Assembly: GCF_028748185.1 (NCBI RefSeq)
Contig: NZ_CP118164.1
Coordinates: forward strand, 558,001 to 622,000
Source: Bremerella sp. P1
GTDB lineage: Bacteria; Planctomycetota; Planctomycetia; Pirellulales; Pirellulaceae
Direction: 5' to 3'
Length of the DNA stretch: 64,000 bases
The notes beneath the pieces are model-generated. The model saw nothing but the letters and a program-made list of their open reading frames with translations. It did not search any database and had not been told where the DNA came from. Of this stretch, positions 46,101 to 53,980 are shown in pieces; within the stretch, counting starts at the first letter, position 1; each line of letters opens with the position of its first letter. Both the position numbers and the translations under genes were made by a program.

Positions 46101-46178
46101 AGCCTGGCAACCAAGCTTCACTGCATTTCAGCGTGCGATGCAGAAAAGAGCCGTCAGATGGCATGCGTCGGGGGTTGA
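43164..46178 (+). CDS. nirBD: Assimilatory nitrite reductase, NirB and NirD fused in one polypeptide
   Basis: The 1004-residue product reduces nitrite to ammonium with NAD(P)H. The N-terminal FAD/NAD part starts at IVVIGNGMVGHRFVEKL (GxGxxG) with VLATGSYPFVPP and CAVIGGGLLGLEAAKAA. BFD-like [2Fe-2S] regions follow (ICSCNNVTKGQIC, CGGCMPLV). The sirohaem/[4Fe-4S] domain has CVGSTWC and CVREC, the usual C-x5-C and C-x3-C. A NirD-like Rieske domain ends the protein, with CPHKN and CPLHKKTF forming a complete CxH..CxxH set. A tail of about 30 residues with three Cys follows. NirB and NirD are normally separate genes in enterobacteria. It is driven by a sigma-54 promoter; nitrate reductase is not in the window. 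Confidence 0.94.
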   Translation: MVTDDQQTIVVIGNGMVGHRFVEKLVDFDQARQYKIVTFCEEPRAAYDRVGLTSFFAHRDAEKLMIARLEWYQEHGIELHLGDRAHKIDRDNQVVYSENGAEIKYDYVVLATGSYPFVPPVEGINKHGVYVYRTIEDLEKIIEHGKTAQTCAVIGGGLLGLEAAKAAFDLGMKTHVIEFAPRLMPRQVDDRGSKLLVQKIEELGVDVHLNKGTKEVLGDGKVEKMIFTDDTDLDVDMIIVSAGIRPRDDVAKEAGIDIGPRGGVSVDDHLRTSDPKIFAIGEVALHSGMIYGLVAPGYEMAEIVAGNLCGQDLKFCGTDLSTKLKLMGVDVASFGNYEASEDVSTSLVVEDPFQGNYKKLLFSKDGKTLLGGILVGDASEYGTLSVFAKSGDPLPCSPSELMGTSGDGGGAAALGGAESMPDSAQICSCNNVTKGQICTAIRDNDLMTPAEVKKCTSAGGGCGGCMPLVTDILTAELAAAGKTLSKDLCEHFAYSRQELFEIVKIKEIKTFDDLLASHGKGEGCEICKPAAASIFASLWNDHILETSHKTLQDTNDRFLANIQRDATYSVVPRVAGGEITPDKLIVLGEVAKKYNLYTKITGGQRVDLFGAKVQDLPDIWSELIDAGFESGHAYGKAVRTVKSCVGSTWCRYGVGDSVGFAIQIENRYRGIRAPHKLKFAVSGCVRECAEAQGKDVGLIATENGYNLYVCGNGGANPRHADLLVADIDEETAVKYMDRFLMYYIMTADKLTRTSVWLEKMEGGLDHIRDVVINDSLNICEELEARMQMLVDTYQCEWKTVVEDPEKRAFFKQFVNTDESELGIEIITERDQQRPADWPESSVNLVELKGLNGETISHDLPAEEDLTWVSMGNEADFPVNGGSAVKYGDVQIAIFRATTHSDWYACQNMCPHKNAFVLSRGIIGDAGGVPKVACPLHKKTFSLESGECLSGEDFKLQTFKVKVEEGTVFVQLPPQETLNASLATKLHCISACDAEKSRQMACVGG

Positions 46179-46200
46179 GGGGAACCCTTCGATCGTCTCA

Positions 46201-46386
46201 AGGGGCAGATGGGTTGATTTGCCGTTGCCGCCTGGTGGCGACAAATCGCTTCGTACCGCACCCATCTGCCTCTTGATGGAACACTTTCCTCTGCCTGGAT
46301 CGAGAACACACGGCGACGCCGTAGCGCTGCCTCACCCCAGCCGTTGTACCTCGATCCCTCCGAGGCGAATGGGCAGGGTGGGGCAG
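46201..46386. repeat. Two imperfect inverted repeats downstream of nirBD
   Basis: The first pairs AGGGGCAGATGGGT (46201-46214) with ACCCATCTGCCTCT (46260-46273), 13 of 14 bases, and encloses GATTTG...CAAATC (46216-46221, 46242-46247) and an innermost small stem, giving a long branched hairpin. The second pairs CTGCCTCACCC (46327-46337) with GGGTGGGGCAG (46376-46386), 10 of 11. A palindrome ACGGC-GAC-GCCGT lies between them near 46310. The 324-bp gap 46179-46502 holds no gene. The repeats could end the nirBD transcript. Confidence 0.72.
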
Positions 46387-46502
46387 GTTTCGCTCTTGGT
46401 TCCAAGAAACCTCGGGGCGCGCAAAAGCTTTGGAGATAGGGCCTCGACGACGCTACATTAGATAGCGTTGACTTCCCACTCTTCTCGTCACCGGTATTCA
46501 CC

Positions 46503-46907
46503 ATGGCAACGACACCCTGCCGCGATTGCGGCAACGACGTTAGCTATTCCGCACGCGCCTGCCCCAAATGCGGAGCTCCGTATCCCTATCTCGAAAAGTG
46601 GGACGGCTATGGCTTCGAGTACAAGTCGAACGCCAAACTGTTCGGGCTTCCACTTTTGCACATCTCGTTCAAGTATCGTAAGAACGGTACTCCGGTCATT
46701 GCCAACGGCGTGGTTGCGATTGGTCAGTTTGGTTATGGCATCATCACGATCGCCCAGTTCGGGATCGGCATGATCACGCTGGGACAGTTTACGTTTGCCG
46801 GCGCTACCATCGCGCAGTTTACAATTGCCGCCTACGGGATTTGTCAGATGGGCATCCTCTACGAAGGCATTGGTCAGTTGGTCTTTCCTTTGGACAAGAT
46901 TCTCTGA
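46503..46907 (+). CDS. Zinc-ribbon protein with decapeptide repeat
   Basis: The 134-residue product begins with a zinc ribbon of two CxxC knuckles (CRDCGNDVSYSARACPKCG). After a short linker (KWDGYGFEYKSNAK) comes a regular ten-residue repeat built on I-G/A-Q-F: AIGQFGYGII, TIAQFGIGMI, TLGQFTFAGA, TIAQFTIAAY and GICQMG. Five successive units with the QF pair exactly ten residues apart suggest a narrow beta-solenoid or membrane-inserted sheet. Related DUFs with this repeat exist in planctomycetes and other bacteria, but no function is known. Followed 46 bp later by another zinc-ribbon protein. Confidence 0.85.
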   Translation: MATTPCRDCGNDVSYSARACPKCGAPYPYLEKWDGYGFEYKSNAKLFGLPLLHISFKYRKNGTPVIANGVVAIGQFGYGIITIAQFGIGMITLGQFTFAGATIAQFTIAAYGICQMGILYEGIGQLVFPLDKIL

Positions 46908-46953
46908 CCCCGGCAAGTGACAAGATTAGGTCATCTTAGGAAAGCATCCCATC

Positions 46954-47247
46954 GTGTCCGCGAATCCATACGAGTCACCGGTCGAAGCCACTCTCGCTGA
47001 AGAATCGACCTCCACGGAAAACACGCGGACTTGCCCCGACTGTGGCAACACGATGGTTCGCGGCCTCGTCCGCAACACGCACATCAACTGGGACGACAAC
47101 ACGCGATCTTGGCTTCGCAAGTTCTTCTTTGGGTGTCAGAATCTGACTCCCATTTATTTCATTCAGATCGGGACCCATAAGATCCCTGGCTATTACTGCC
47201 AAGCTTGCCAGATCCTGACGATGGACCTGGATCCCAAGAAGCGTTAG
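46954..47247 (+). CDS. Small zinc-ribbon protein (DUF6487-like), GTG start
   Basis: The 97-residue product starts at GTG 46954. It has two CxxC knuckles 50 residues apart (CPDCGNTMVRG and YYCQACQ) around a region with DDNTRSWLRKFFFGCQ, resembling small zinc-ribbon proteins of the DUF6487 type. It begins with the string SANPYESPVE common in planctomycete small proteins. It overlaps the end of the convergent gene 47244-47969 by four bases. Function unknown. Confidence 0.76.
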   Translation: MSANPYESPVEATLAEESTSTENTRTCPDCGNTMVRGLVRNTHINWDDNTRSWLRKFFFGCQNLTPIYFIQIGTHKIPGYYCQACQILTMDLDPKKR

Positions 47248-47969
47248 TGGCTACGAGACTGGTTCAAGCGACGACGCAAGGCGTTGAGCCGCTCTTCCGC
47301 TTCGGCCAGGCGATCGTTGGTGGGAGAGCTTGTCGATTCCGGCAGATCAGGAATTGAACCGAGGGTATGCCGGCTGTTGTTGGCGATGTCGCGGATGCCG
47401 CCCAGTTGATTCTGGACGTCAGCCAGCCACTTCTGTGTTTCGGCCTGCTTTCCGGACGCATCTTGAAAGAAAAGACACGCCGCCAATGCCATACAGGCGA
47501 GCGAAATGACAGCGATCGGAAAGCCAATGTTGAACAGTTCCGGACGCTTCGCGACCACGCTCCACACGACCAGGAAACAACCACACACAAGCAGCATCAC
47601 GCCGCCAGCCAAGCTAAGCGAGGCGAGCAGTGGAAAACTATCGTCCGAGTCGGGTGAATCTGCCGGATCAGGAAGTGCCTGGGGCTGAGAAGCACGCTTC
47701 GCAGGAATCCGCTGAGCAACCTCTTGGAAATCCGCCGTTTCGCCGAAGCGCTGCACCAACTGATCGACTCGGCTGAGCGTTGCCTGCATGCGATGGGTAT
47801 CCAATCGCATCCCCGGCAGCGGCACAGAGGCCTCAGAGCTGGGCCGTGTGTCGGACGTTGACTTCGAGTCGGTCGAGAGTCGTGTTTGGCACTTCGCGCA
47901 GACCAGGGCCGACTGCTCTCGTGGCGAGGCAATTCCGGCAACTTGGGTCTGACACTGTGGGCACCACAT
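47244..47969 (-). CDS. Membrane protein with N-terminal zinc ribbon
   Basis: The 241-residue product begins MWCPQCQTQVAG and continues to CAKCQTRL, a zinc ribbon. A Ser/Pro-rich linker follows, then two adjacent membrane helices at about 120-175 (LLASLSLAGGVMLLVCGCFL and IGFPIAVISLACMALAACLF) and a charged coiled-coil tail (TNDRLAEAEERLNALRRRLN). The arrangement suggests a cytoplasmic zinc ribbon, a membrane hairpin and a cytoplasmic coiled coil. No family is recognised. The stop overlaps the convergent zinc-ribbon gene. Confidence 0.8.
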   Translation of the reverse strand: MWCPQCQTQVAGIASPREQSALVCAKCQTRLSTDSKSTSDTRPSSEASVPLPGMRLDTHRMQATLSRVDQLVQRFGETADFQEVAQRIPAKRASQPQALPDPADSPDSDDSFPLLASLSLAGGVMLLVCGCFLVVWSVVAKRPELFNIGFPIAVISLACMALAACLFFQDASGKQAETQKWLADVQNQLGGIRDIANNSRHTLGSIPDLPESTSSPTNDRLAEAEERLNALRRRLNQSRSH

Positions 47970-48104
47970 GTGCTAGCAACTCTCTGGTGATACGTGAGTG
48001 GGTTCTCACTCGTTATCGGCACCAGCGAGCGTACGGATTGAATCGATTTGGCGAGCTAGGAAAAAGATCGGGGCAGGGTCGATGCGATCCGTTGAGCTAG
48101 CGGA

Positions 48105-49106
48105 TTAACCCATCGCCTTTTCGGTCGCTTCCAGCAGCATCGAAACCACCTCATCCAGTGGCTTTTTCACCAAGGCCCCTGCGGCCGCGACGTGCCCGCC
48201 ACCGCCGAACTGCTGGGCAAGCTTGGCCACATCGAGCGACGATCGACTTCGGAAACTGGCTTTGACCCCGTCTCCGTTGGGCAACTCGACAAATAAGATC
48301 GCGGCCTCTACGCCCGCGACGGCCATCGTTTTATTGATGGCATCTTCGGTATCGCTGGGGGTAGCGCCCGTTTCTTCAAAGTCCTGCTGGGTCGCCATGC
48401 TATAGGCCAGCTTGCCGTCGTGAATGATTTTGGCGCTGGCCAGGATTCGTCCCCGCAGGTTGACCCGTTGCAGCCGTTCGTTCTCGAACAGATTTCCATA
48501 GACTTCACTGGGCACGGCCCCGGCGTCCATCAGATCGCCAATCGCTCGATAGGTAGATCCGCTGACCGAAGGAAAGCGAAACCAACCGGTGTCGGTGGCA
48601 ATGGCCGTAAACATCACGGTTGCCATCTCCTTGGTGATTGGCACGCCCCAGGCCTTGGCGGCTTCATATACCAGGCGTCCGGTCGCTTCACACTTCGCGT
48701 CTTTGAACATCTCGCCCCCCAGGTCGTCCTGGCTGACGTGATGATCCAATACCAGCTTGACGCCACGAAACTCTTTCATCGCGTCCGCCATTTCGCCCAA
48801 TTGAATCCAGGCACTCGTATCCACCACCATGAACGCATCGAAGCCGTCTTGGATCTCTTCGCGCGTGATGTCTTTACCTAACTGCTTGATCTCGCCGGCT
48901 GGATCGATGAATTCAAGATGCGTCGGCGTCTCGGAATCATTGACGATCGTGACGTCTTTGCCCATTTGACGAAGAATGGCCGCCATGGCCAATTCGCTGC
49001 CCAACGCATCGCAGTCGGGGCGAACGTGGCTAGTGAGAACAAATCGCTGGGGAGCTTCGATCGCCGCTTTCAGTGCGGCCCAGTCAATACTCATGGGAGT
49101 GTCCAT
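48105..49106 (-). CDS. nrnA: Bifunctional oligoribonuclease/PAP phosphatase NrnA (DHH)
   Basis: The 333-residue DHH/DHHA1 enzyme degrades short RNA oligomers and, in many species, 3'-phosphoadenosine 5'-phosphate. The motifs are TSHVRPDCDALGSELAMA (motif with Asp ligands), MVVDTS, the DHH signature VLDHHVSQDD, and in the DHHA1 domain GGGGHVAAAGALVKK for substrate binding. Length agrees with the family. Two ATGs (49106 and 49094) are possible; AAGGA lies just in front of the first. It is followed upstream on the same strand by ribF (15 bp), a common pairing in bacteria (nrnA-ribF). Confidence 0.94.
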   Translation of the reverse strand: MDTPMSIDWAALKAAIEAPQRFVLTSHVRPDCDALGSELAMAAILRQMGKDVTIVNDSETPTHLEFIDPAGEIKQLGKDITREEIQDGFDAFMVVDTSAWIQLGEMADAMKEFRGVKLVLDHHVSQDDLGGEMFKDAKCEATGRLVYEAAKAWGVPITKEMATVMFTAIATDTGWFRFPSVSGSTYRAIGDLMDAGAVPSEVYGNLFENERLQRVNLRGRILASAKIIHDGKLAYSMATQQDFEETGATPSDTEDAINKTMAVAGVEAAILFVELPNGDGVKASFRSRSSLDVAKLAQQFGGGGHVAAAGALVKKPLDEVVSMLLEATEKAMG

Positions 49107-49121
49107 CGTCCTTCAGGCAGT

Positions 49122-50072
49122 CTAACGCGAAGTCTGCGACTGATAATTTTGAAAAGTCTGGATCGTTGTTTGAATGTCTTGATCGAGTTGCTTCTTGAGT
49201 GCCTCGGCATTTGGAAAGGTAGTCACTTCCCGCAGCCGCGAGAGAAACGAGACCTCCAACGGCTCACCATACAGTGACCCCTGAAAACCGATCAGGTGGA
49301 TCTCGATCTTGCGTGCCTTCTCGCCAAACGTTGGATTCGGGCCGATGTTGATCGCGGCGGCATACACGTCGTCTCCGCGATAACTCATCCCGGCATAAAC
49401 GCCCATCTCTGGCACCAGCGTATCGACTGCTTCCAAGTTAGCGGTGGCAAACCCAAGCTGAGCGCCGCGGCCTGCTCCGTGGGTCACCATCCCGCGAATG
49501 CGATAGGGCTGCGTTAACATCTCGCAGGCCAACTGAACGTTTCCTTGAGCGATCAGCTTGCGGATACGACTGCTCGAAACGTACTCGGTTTCGCCCGGCC
49601 TGGTCAGCGGCTCGACGATGTCCAGCATGATGCCGTTCGTCTGGCACAAAGCTTCCAATGTTTTAACGTCGCCGGCGCGGTCTTTTCCGAAATTGAAATT
49701 AGGGCCTTCCACCATCGCTTTGGCAGCCATCTTCTGCACGATGATCTGCTGGAAGAATTCGTCCGGCGTTAACTGCAGAAGCTCAGGCGTCGTGGGATAA
49801 GCGATGACAGCGTCGATACCAAGTTGACCGAGAAGCTCGACCTTGCGCCGTGTCCAGGTAAGGGGTGGTGGCGCCAACTCAGGACGAAGAAGTCGAACCG
49901 GGTGGGGATCGAACGTAAACACAACCGCCGGGCCCCCGACTTCGTCGGCTCGCTGTCGCACTTGCTGCGCAATCTTGGCGTGTCCCAAGTGAACGCCATC
50001 GAAGTTGCCGATCGTTAGCGCTCCGCTTCGGATTTCTGTCGAAAGCGAATCCAAGTCCCGATAAAGTTGCAC
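49122..50072 (-). CDS. ribF: Bifunctional riboflavin kinase/FAD synthetase
   Basis: The start is put at GTG 50072 (VQLYRDLDSLS), giving 316 residues, the usual RibF length; the longer frame to a TTG at 50171 has no family equivalent. The N-terminal nucleotidyltransferase has IGNFDGVHLGH (the GNFDGVHxGH motif), VVFTFDPHPVRLL and the ISSxxIR-like SSSRIRKLI. The C-terminal kinase domain has RGMVTHGAGRGAQLGFATAN, NIGPNPTFGEKARKIEIHL and GEPLEVSFLSRLREVTTFPN. It makes FMN and then FAD from riboflavin. Pairs with nrnA downstream. Confidence 0.95.
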   Translation of the reverse strand: MQLYRDLDSLSTEIRSGALTIGNFDGVHLGHAKIAQQVRQRADEVGGPAVVFTFDPHPVRLLRPELAPPPLTWTRRKVELLGQLGIDAVIAYPTTPELLQLTPDEFFQQIIVQKMAAKAMVEGPNFNFGKDRAGDVKTLEALCQTNGIMLDIVEPLTRPGETEYVSSSRIRKLIAQGNVQLACEMLTQPYRIRGMVTHGAGRGAQLGFATANLEAVDTLVPEMGVYAGMSYRGDDVYAAAINIGPNPTFGEKARKIEIHLIGFQGSLYGEPLEVSFLSRLREVTTFPNAEALKKQLDQDIQTTIQTFQNYQSQTSR

Positions 50073-50407
50073 AGTTCGCCTTTGCCCAGGGGCGACGTGG
50101 CCTGCATATTTTGCCCAGCCACTCGTAGGAAAACTCGTATTTTGCTTGGTTCCTAACCGTATGACAACCAAACCTTCTTCCGAATTCTAGCTAACTTGCT
50201 TCACTGGTTGACGTTAAATCGAGACAATCGATACAAGTGCGCCTAGATCCTCTTCCTGGTTCCTGGCCGGCAGCAGCGATCTATGCAATATCGACGCACG
50301 TTTTCCGAAGTGCCAAGAAAGCAAAAGCCAACGGGTATTTCTGATTTTCTGCGTTAAAATAGAAATCGCTTAGCCCTACGTTGCCCATCTGCTAGAGAGT
50401 CCCTCTC
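50073..50407. other. Divergent intergenic region with a possible -35/-10 promoter
   Basis: This 335-bp gap separates ribF (leftward) from a zinc-ribbon membrane protein (rightward). TTGACG at 50208-50213 lies 17 bases before ATACAA at 50231-50236, a weak sigma-70-like pair for the rightward gene. Nothing else is recognised. Confidence 0.35.
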
Positions 50408-51586
50408 GTGACTGAGCCTTCTTATTCCCATTTCAAGACGCACGTGGTGACATGCCCTGTCTGCTCGACTCGCATCTCGGTTCGCTCCATGGATGTGGGT
50501 CGCAAGACCGAGTGCCCTGATTGCCACCATCGCTTCACGATCGAAAAGTCTGAGATCAAGTTGGATGTCCCTGAGCCAATTGTGCCAGAGGATGAATACG
50601 GCTTGAAAGACGTGGCCCATGATCATGATGAGGCCCGCAAAAAGATGGGGCAGGAAATCATGTCCCAGGCCGAGAAGGAGATGAAGGAACAAGCCGAACG
50701 CAAGGACCTGAACAAGCGAACGCAAGGCGCGTTTGAAGAACGCAAGCCACGCGGCTACCAAGACTCGGACGAGGAAGAAAAAAAACCGCGCGAACAACTC
50801 ACCCCAATCGACTACGATCCCCGCGAAGAGTTGGTTGACTACCCACTGACCTTCGCGCCCAAAGAGATCCAGCGGGACATCTTGTTGTTCTCGGATGTGG
50901 GCTTATTGATGCGATGGGTCTTCCTTTCTGTATTCGCTTCGGTAACGATCTACTTCGCGACCAATGCCATCTACTACGGCCTACAGCCCGACGAGTCGAT
51001 CATGAACTACATGTATAGTCTGGCTGGCACCGCCTTTTCGGTGGTCCTCGGTGCTGGTACGACCATATTCCTAGGAAGCCATTTCCTGTTCCTCGTCATG
51101 TCGATCTCAAGCGGACAGGAGGAATGGGACTGGCCAGAACTCGGCATCTTCGACCGCATGATGGAAGCCCTCTTCCTGGTGATCGCCGTCTTGCTGAGCA
51201 TCGTCCCGTTTGGACTTATGGCCACCATCGACCAATGGTCGGCGCTACCGCTGTTAGCGTTTACGTTTCTGGGCTTCCCGGTCATTTACCTATCGATGCT
51301 CGACCAAGGCTCGGTCGTGACGCCGTGGAGTTCTTCGGTCGTCGCTTCCCTTTTCAAACTTCCCGGGAAGTGGCTGCTATTCTACATCGCGACGTTTGTC
51401 CTAATTTCCGCGATCATGGCTACCGGTGCGGCAATCTTCTTCTTCGCCGGTATCGAACGCCTGGCCTATATCGCTCTGCCTGCCGGCGTGATGCTCGTGG
51501 GTGGTACGTTCATCTATGCTCTGTGGCTAGGCCGCTTGAGCTGGGAGATTGCTGAGCTGAGCACAAAAGAGCGTGAGGAAGAGTAA
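50408..51586 (+). CDS. Multi-pass membrane protein with N-terminal zinc ribbon, GTG start
   Basis: The 392-residue product starts at GTG 50408. Residues 16-42 form a zinc ribbon of MJ0042 type (CPVCSTRISVRSMDVGRKTE continuing to CPDC). A long charged linker (residues about 55-150) rich in Glu/Lys follows, then about seven membrane helices (VGLLMRWVFLSVFASVTIYF, LFLVIAVLLSIVPFGLMATI, WLLFYIATFVLISAIMATGA, LPAGVMLVGGTFIYALWLG). No transporter motif or active site is visible. Planctomycete genomes hold many such proteins of unknown function. It stands alone. Confidence 0.82.
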   Translation: MTEPSYSHFKTHVVTCPVCSTRISVRSMDVGRKTECPDCHHRFTIEKSEIKLDVPEPIVPEDEYGLKDVAHDHDEARKKMGQEIMSQAEKEMKEQAERKDLNKRTQGAFEERKPRGYQDSDEEEKKPREQLTPIDYDPREELVDYPLTFAPKEIQRDILLFSDVGLLMRWVFLSVFASVTIYFATNAIYYGLQPDESIMNYMYSLAGTAFSVVLGAGTTIFLGSHFLFLVMSISSGQEEWDWPELGIFDRMMEALFLVIAVLLSIVPFGLMATIDQWSALPLLAFTFLGFPVIYLSMLDQGSVVTPWSSSVVASLFKLPGKWLLFYIATFVLISAIMATGAAIFFFAGIERLAYIALPAGVMLVGGTFIYALWLGRLSWEIAELSTKEREEE

Positions 51587-51634
51587 CGCACAGCAACAGC
51601 TTGGCGTATTCCGAGAGAGCAATCACACAGGCGC

Positions 51635-51667
51635 AAAAAAACCTCTCTTCCACACATGAAAGAGAGG
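51635..51667 (-). terminator. Intrinsic terminator of the Gfo/Idh/MocA gene
   Basis: Read on the minus strand, CCTCTCTT (51667-51660) pairs with AAGAGAGG (51649-51642) around ten bases and is followed by seven T (51641-51635). It lies 29 bp downstream of the leftward oxidoreductase gene. Confidence 0.82.
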
Positions 51668-51695
51668 CTCTTGCTGTTTTGTTTGCATCTAGGGT

Positions 51696-53006
51696 CTACA
51701 CGTTCCAGATGCGATCGGGACGCGAGGCCAGGCCATTGGCATCGGCGTCGTCAATGAAGACTTCCTTCTGCGGATCGATCGTCAATTTGCGATCAAAGAT
51801 CCAAGCCGCAGCAGCTGCGTGACAGGCAATGTGCGACTTGCGCATCACGTTTTGGTTGGCAGCGGTCAGCTTGCGAGAGCGAATGCAATCGAGGAAGTTT
51901 CGCGAGTGACTGGCGACATCCAAACCGCGAACGCGCGAGGTGTCTTCGGTGATCTCTTTCTGGAGTGCCGGCGAAGAGCAGACGATCTCGCCGCTGTCAC
52001 CCGTTTCAACCCAGCCTTCGCTGCCGATGAACCTGACGGGGCATGTTCCCAGTCGCGTGATGTAGTCAGGCGAGCGATCACCGAACGGATCGTCCAGGAA
52101 ATCGATTTCCAACTTCACGCCGTTCTCGTACTGACAGGTGATGCCTTCCTTGTGCGGCTGATACTCAACCGGCATGGTCGCGTCGGCCTTGTTCGCCCAC
52201 TGGCAAAGGTCGACGGTATGGGCACCCCAGTCCAACAGCCGGGCACCGGAATCAAAGTCCCACTGACCACGCCATCTGCCTTGCACGTACGCCAGGTTGA
52301 AGGGACGCCATGCGGCTGGGCCGAGCCACAAGTTCCAATCAATCTCGTCCTGCGAAGGCTGAGCCTGGGCTGGTAACCAACTGTTATCGAGGACCGGTCG
52401 ATAAACGGACGCATGTAGCGTTTGCAGTTCACCGAGCTTACCGGAGTGAGCCAACTCGATTGCCTTGATAAAGTTGGGCACGCTACGCCGCTGGGTACCA
52501 GCTTGAAAAACCTTTTGCTCGGCAGTGATCGTATCGGCCAGTTGCTGGCAGTCTTCGATCGTGATACCGCATGGTTTTTCGCTGTAGACATCTTTGCCGG
52601 CCTTGGCTGCCAGGATCGATGCTGCCGCGTGCCACCGATCTCCGGTCGCGATCAGCACGGCATCGATATCCTTTCGATCAAGCAACTCACGAAAGTCACG
52701 CATCGTCTCGCAGTCGGTATTGCCGTAGTGCTTGTCGACGATCGCCTTGCCGTCGTCACGATGCTTCGACCAGACGTCGGCGATGGCGATACATCGCACG
52801 TCCTCATGCGGCAGCGTGCCACCCATGACGTATTTGCAGCGGTTACCAAAACCGATTACGCCCAGGTTCACTTTCTCATTGGCACTCGGCACGCCGTCGG
52901 CCCCCAGGACATGTCGGGGCACGTAGCTGGCAACCCCAGCGACTGCCGCCGCGGTGCCGGCTGCTTTCAGGAAGTGACGACGCGAAGATTTTTGCGGGTG
53001 ATTCAT
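51696..53006 (-). CDS. Tat-exported Gfo/Idh/MocA-family oxidoreductase
   Basis: The ATG at 53006 has GAGGAA eight bases upstream; the longer frame to 53225 is unsupported. The 436-residue product has a Tat signal (SSRRHFLKAAGTAAAVAGVA), the NAD(P) Rossmann motif VNLGVIGFGNRCKYVMGG, the family signature EKPCGITIEDCQQL and a C-terminal alpha/beta domain with DWGAHTVDLCQWANKAD. Tat export of folded, NAD-bound oxidoreductases of this family is common in planctomycetes. They act on sugars or inositols; the substrate is unknown. It stands apart from its neighbours, ending in a terminator. Confidence 0.92.
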   Translation of the reverse strand: MNHPQKSSRRHFLKAAGTAAAVAGVASYVPRHVLGADGVPSANEKVNLGVIGFGNRCKYVMGGTLPHEDVRCIAIADVWSKHRDDGKAIVDKHYGNTDCETMRDFRELLDRKDIDAVLIATGDRWHAAASILAAKAGKDVYSEKPCGITIEDCQQLADTITAEQKVFQAGTQRRSVPNFIKAIELAHSGKLGELQTLHASVYRPVLDNSWLPAQAQPSQDEIDWNLWLGPAAWRPFNLAYVQGRWRGQWDFDSGARLLDWGAHTVDLCQWANKADATMPVEYQPHKEGITCQYENGVKLEIDFLDDPFGDRSPDYITRLGTCPVRFIGSEGWVETGDSGEIVCSSPALQKEITEDTSRVRGLDVASHSRNFLDCIRSRKLTAANQNVMRKSHIACHAAAAAWIFDRKLTIDPQKEVFIDDADANGLASRPDRIWNV

Positions 53007-53193
53007 AGAACGATTCCTCGAAGAGGGCAGGGGGGCATTTGGTGGGATAATTTGGTGCCAGAACACCCTATTAAACCACGATCCACTAGGGATTGTCCAA
53101 AAAGAATTTCGGCCCAGCCCCAAGTAGGGACTATTTCGTATAATCAAACGTTTTGCTTTGCCCCAATTTCGAAAACCACTGATCTCGATCTCC

Positions 53194-53964
53194 ATGAAAC
53201 GCCACGAACTGGAACGCCTTGCCAAGCACTACCGCGCCGGAAAAGTAACCCTCGCTGACTTCTGTTCGCAAGTCATGCAGCCTAAGTCCGAGCAGCTCTC
53301 CGATACGACCCTCGACATCGATCGCGCTCGCCGCTGCGGCTTTCCCGAAGTTGTTTTCGGCGAAGGCAAATCAGTGGAAACGATCGTCGAGATCTTCAGC
53401 AAGCAACAGCAGCGCGGGGATAAATCGCTGGCAACGCGAATCGACGACGCGAAAGGTGCGGCTCTTAAGGAGCTGTTGCCGGAAGGAATCTACCACGAGA
53501 AAGCGCGTACGTTTCGCATGCCTAGCGACGAGCCAACCTGGGGCAATGTTGGCCTGGTGACAGCCGGCACGAGTGATTTGCCGGTAGCGGAAGAAGCACG
53601 CGAGACATTACGCTGGATGGGTATCGAGCCTGTGTTCATCCAAGATGTCGGTGTGGCTGGCCCTCATCGCTTCGGAGAGCAAGCTCACCTGTTGAGTAAT
53701 GCCGACGCGGTTATTGTGGTGGCTGGAATGGAAGGCGCCTTGCCGAGTGTCGCTGGTGGTCACTTGGCCTGCCCGGTGATAGCGGTACCGACGAGCGTCG
53801 GCTACGGAGCGAGCTTCCAAGGCGTTGCTGCACTGCTAGGCATGCTCAACAGCTGTGCCTCGAACGTCACGGTCGTGAACATTGACGCTGGCTTCAAGGG
53901 TGCTTACCTGGCCGGCCTCATTTCGCTACGCGTACTGCAAGCCAAATCACAACCCGAAGGTTAA
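53194..53964 (+). CDS. larB: Nickel-pincer cofactor biosynthesis protein LarB
   Basis: The start is ATG 53194 (MKRHELERLAKHYRAGK), an N-terminus typical of LarB; the longer frame from 53158 is not. The 256-residue product is a PurE-like carboxylase/hydrolase: the C-terminal half has VGLVTAGTSDLPVAEEA, VAGPHRFGEQ and the final GAYLAGLISLRVL, and VIVVAGMEGALPSVAGG and AVPTSVGYGASFQG match the AIR-carboxylase core. LarB carboxylates and hydrolyses nicotinic acid adenine dinucleotide to start the nickel-pincer nucleotide of lactate racemase and related enzymes. larA, larC and larE are not in the window. It is followed 16 bp later by nnrD. Confidence 0.92.
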   Translation: MKRHELERLAKHYRAGKVTLADFCSQVMQPKSEQLSDTTLDIDRARRCGFPEVVFGEGKSVETIVEIFSKQQQRGDKSLATRIDDAKGAALKELLPEGIYHEKARTFRMPSDEPTWGNVGLVTAGTSDLPVAEEARETLRWMGIEPVFIQDVGVAGPHRFGEQAHLLSNADAVIVVAGMEGALPSVAGGHLACPVIAVPTSVGYGASFQGVAALLGMLNSCASNVTVVNIDAGFKGAYLAGLISLRVLQAKSQPEG

Positions 53965-53980
53965 GACGACGGAACCATTC

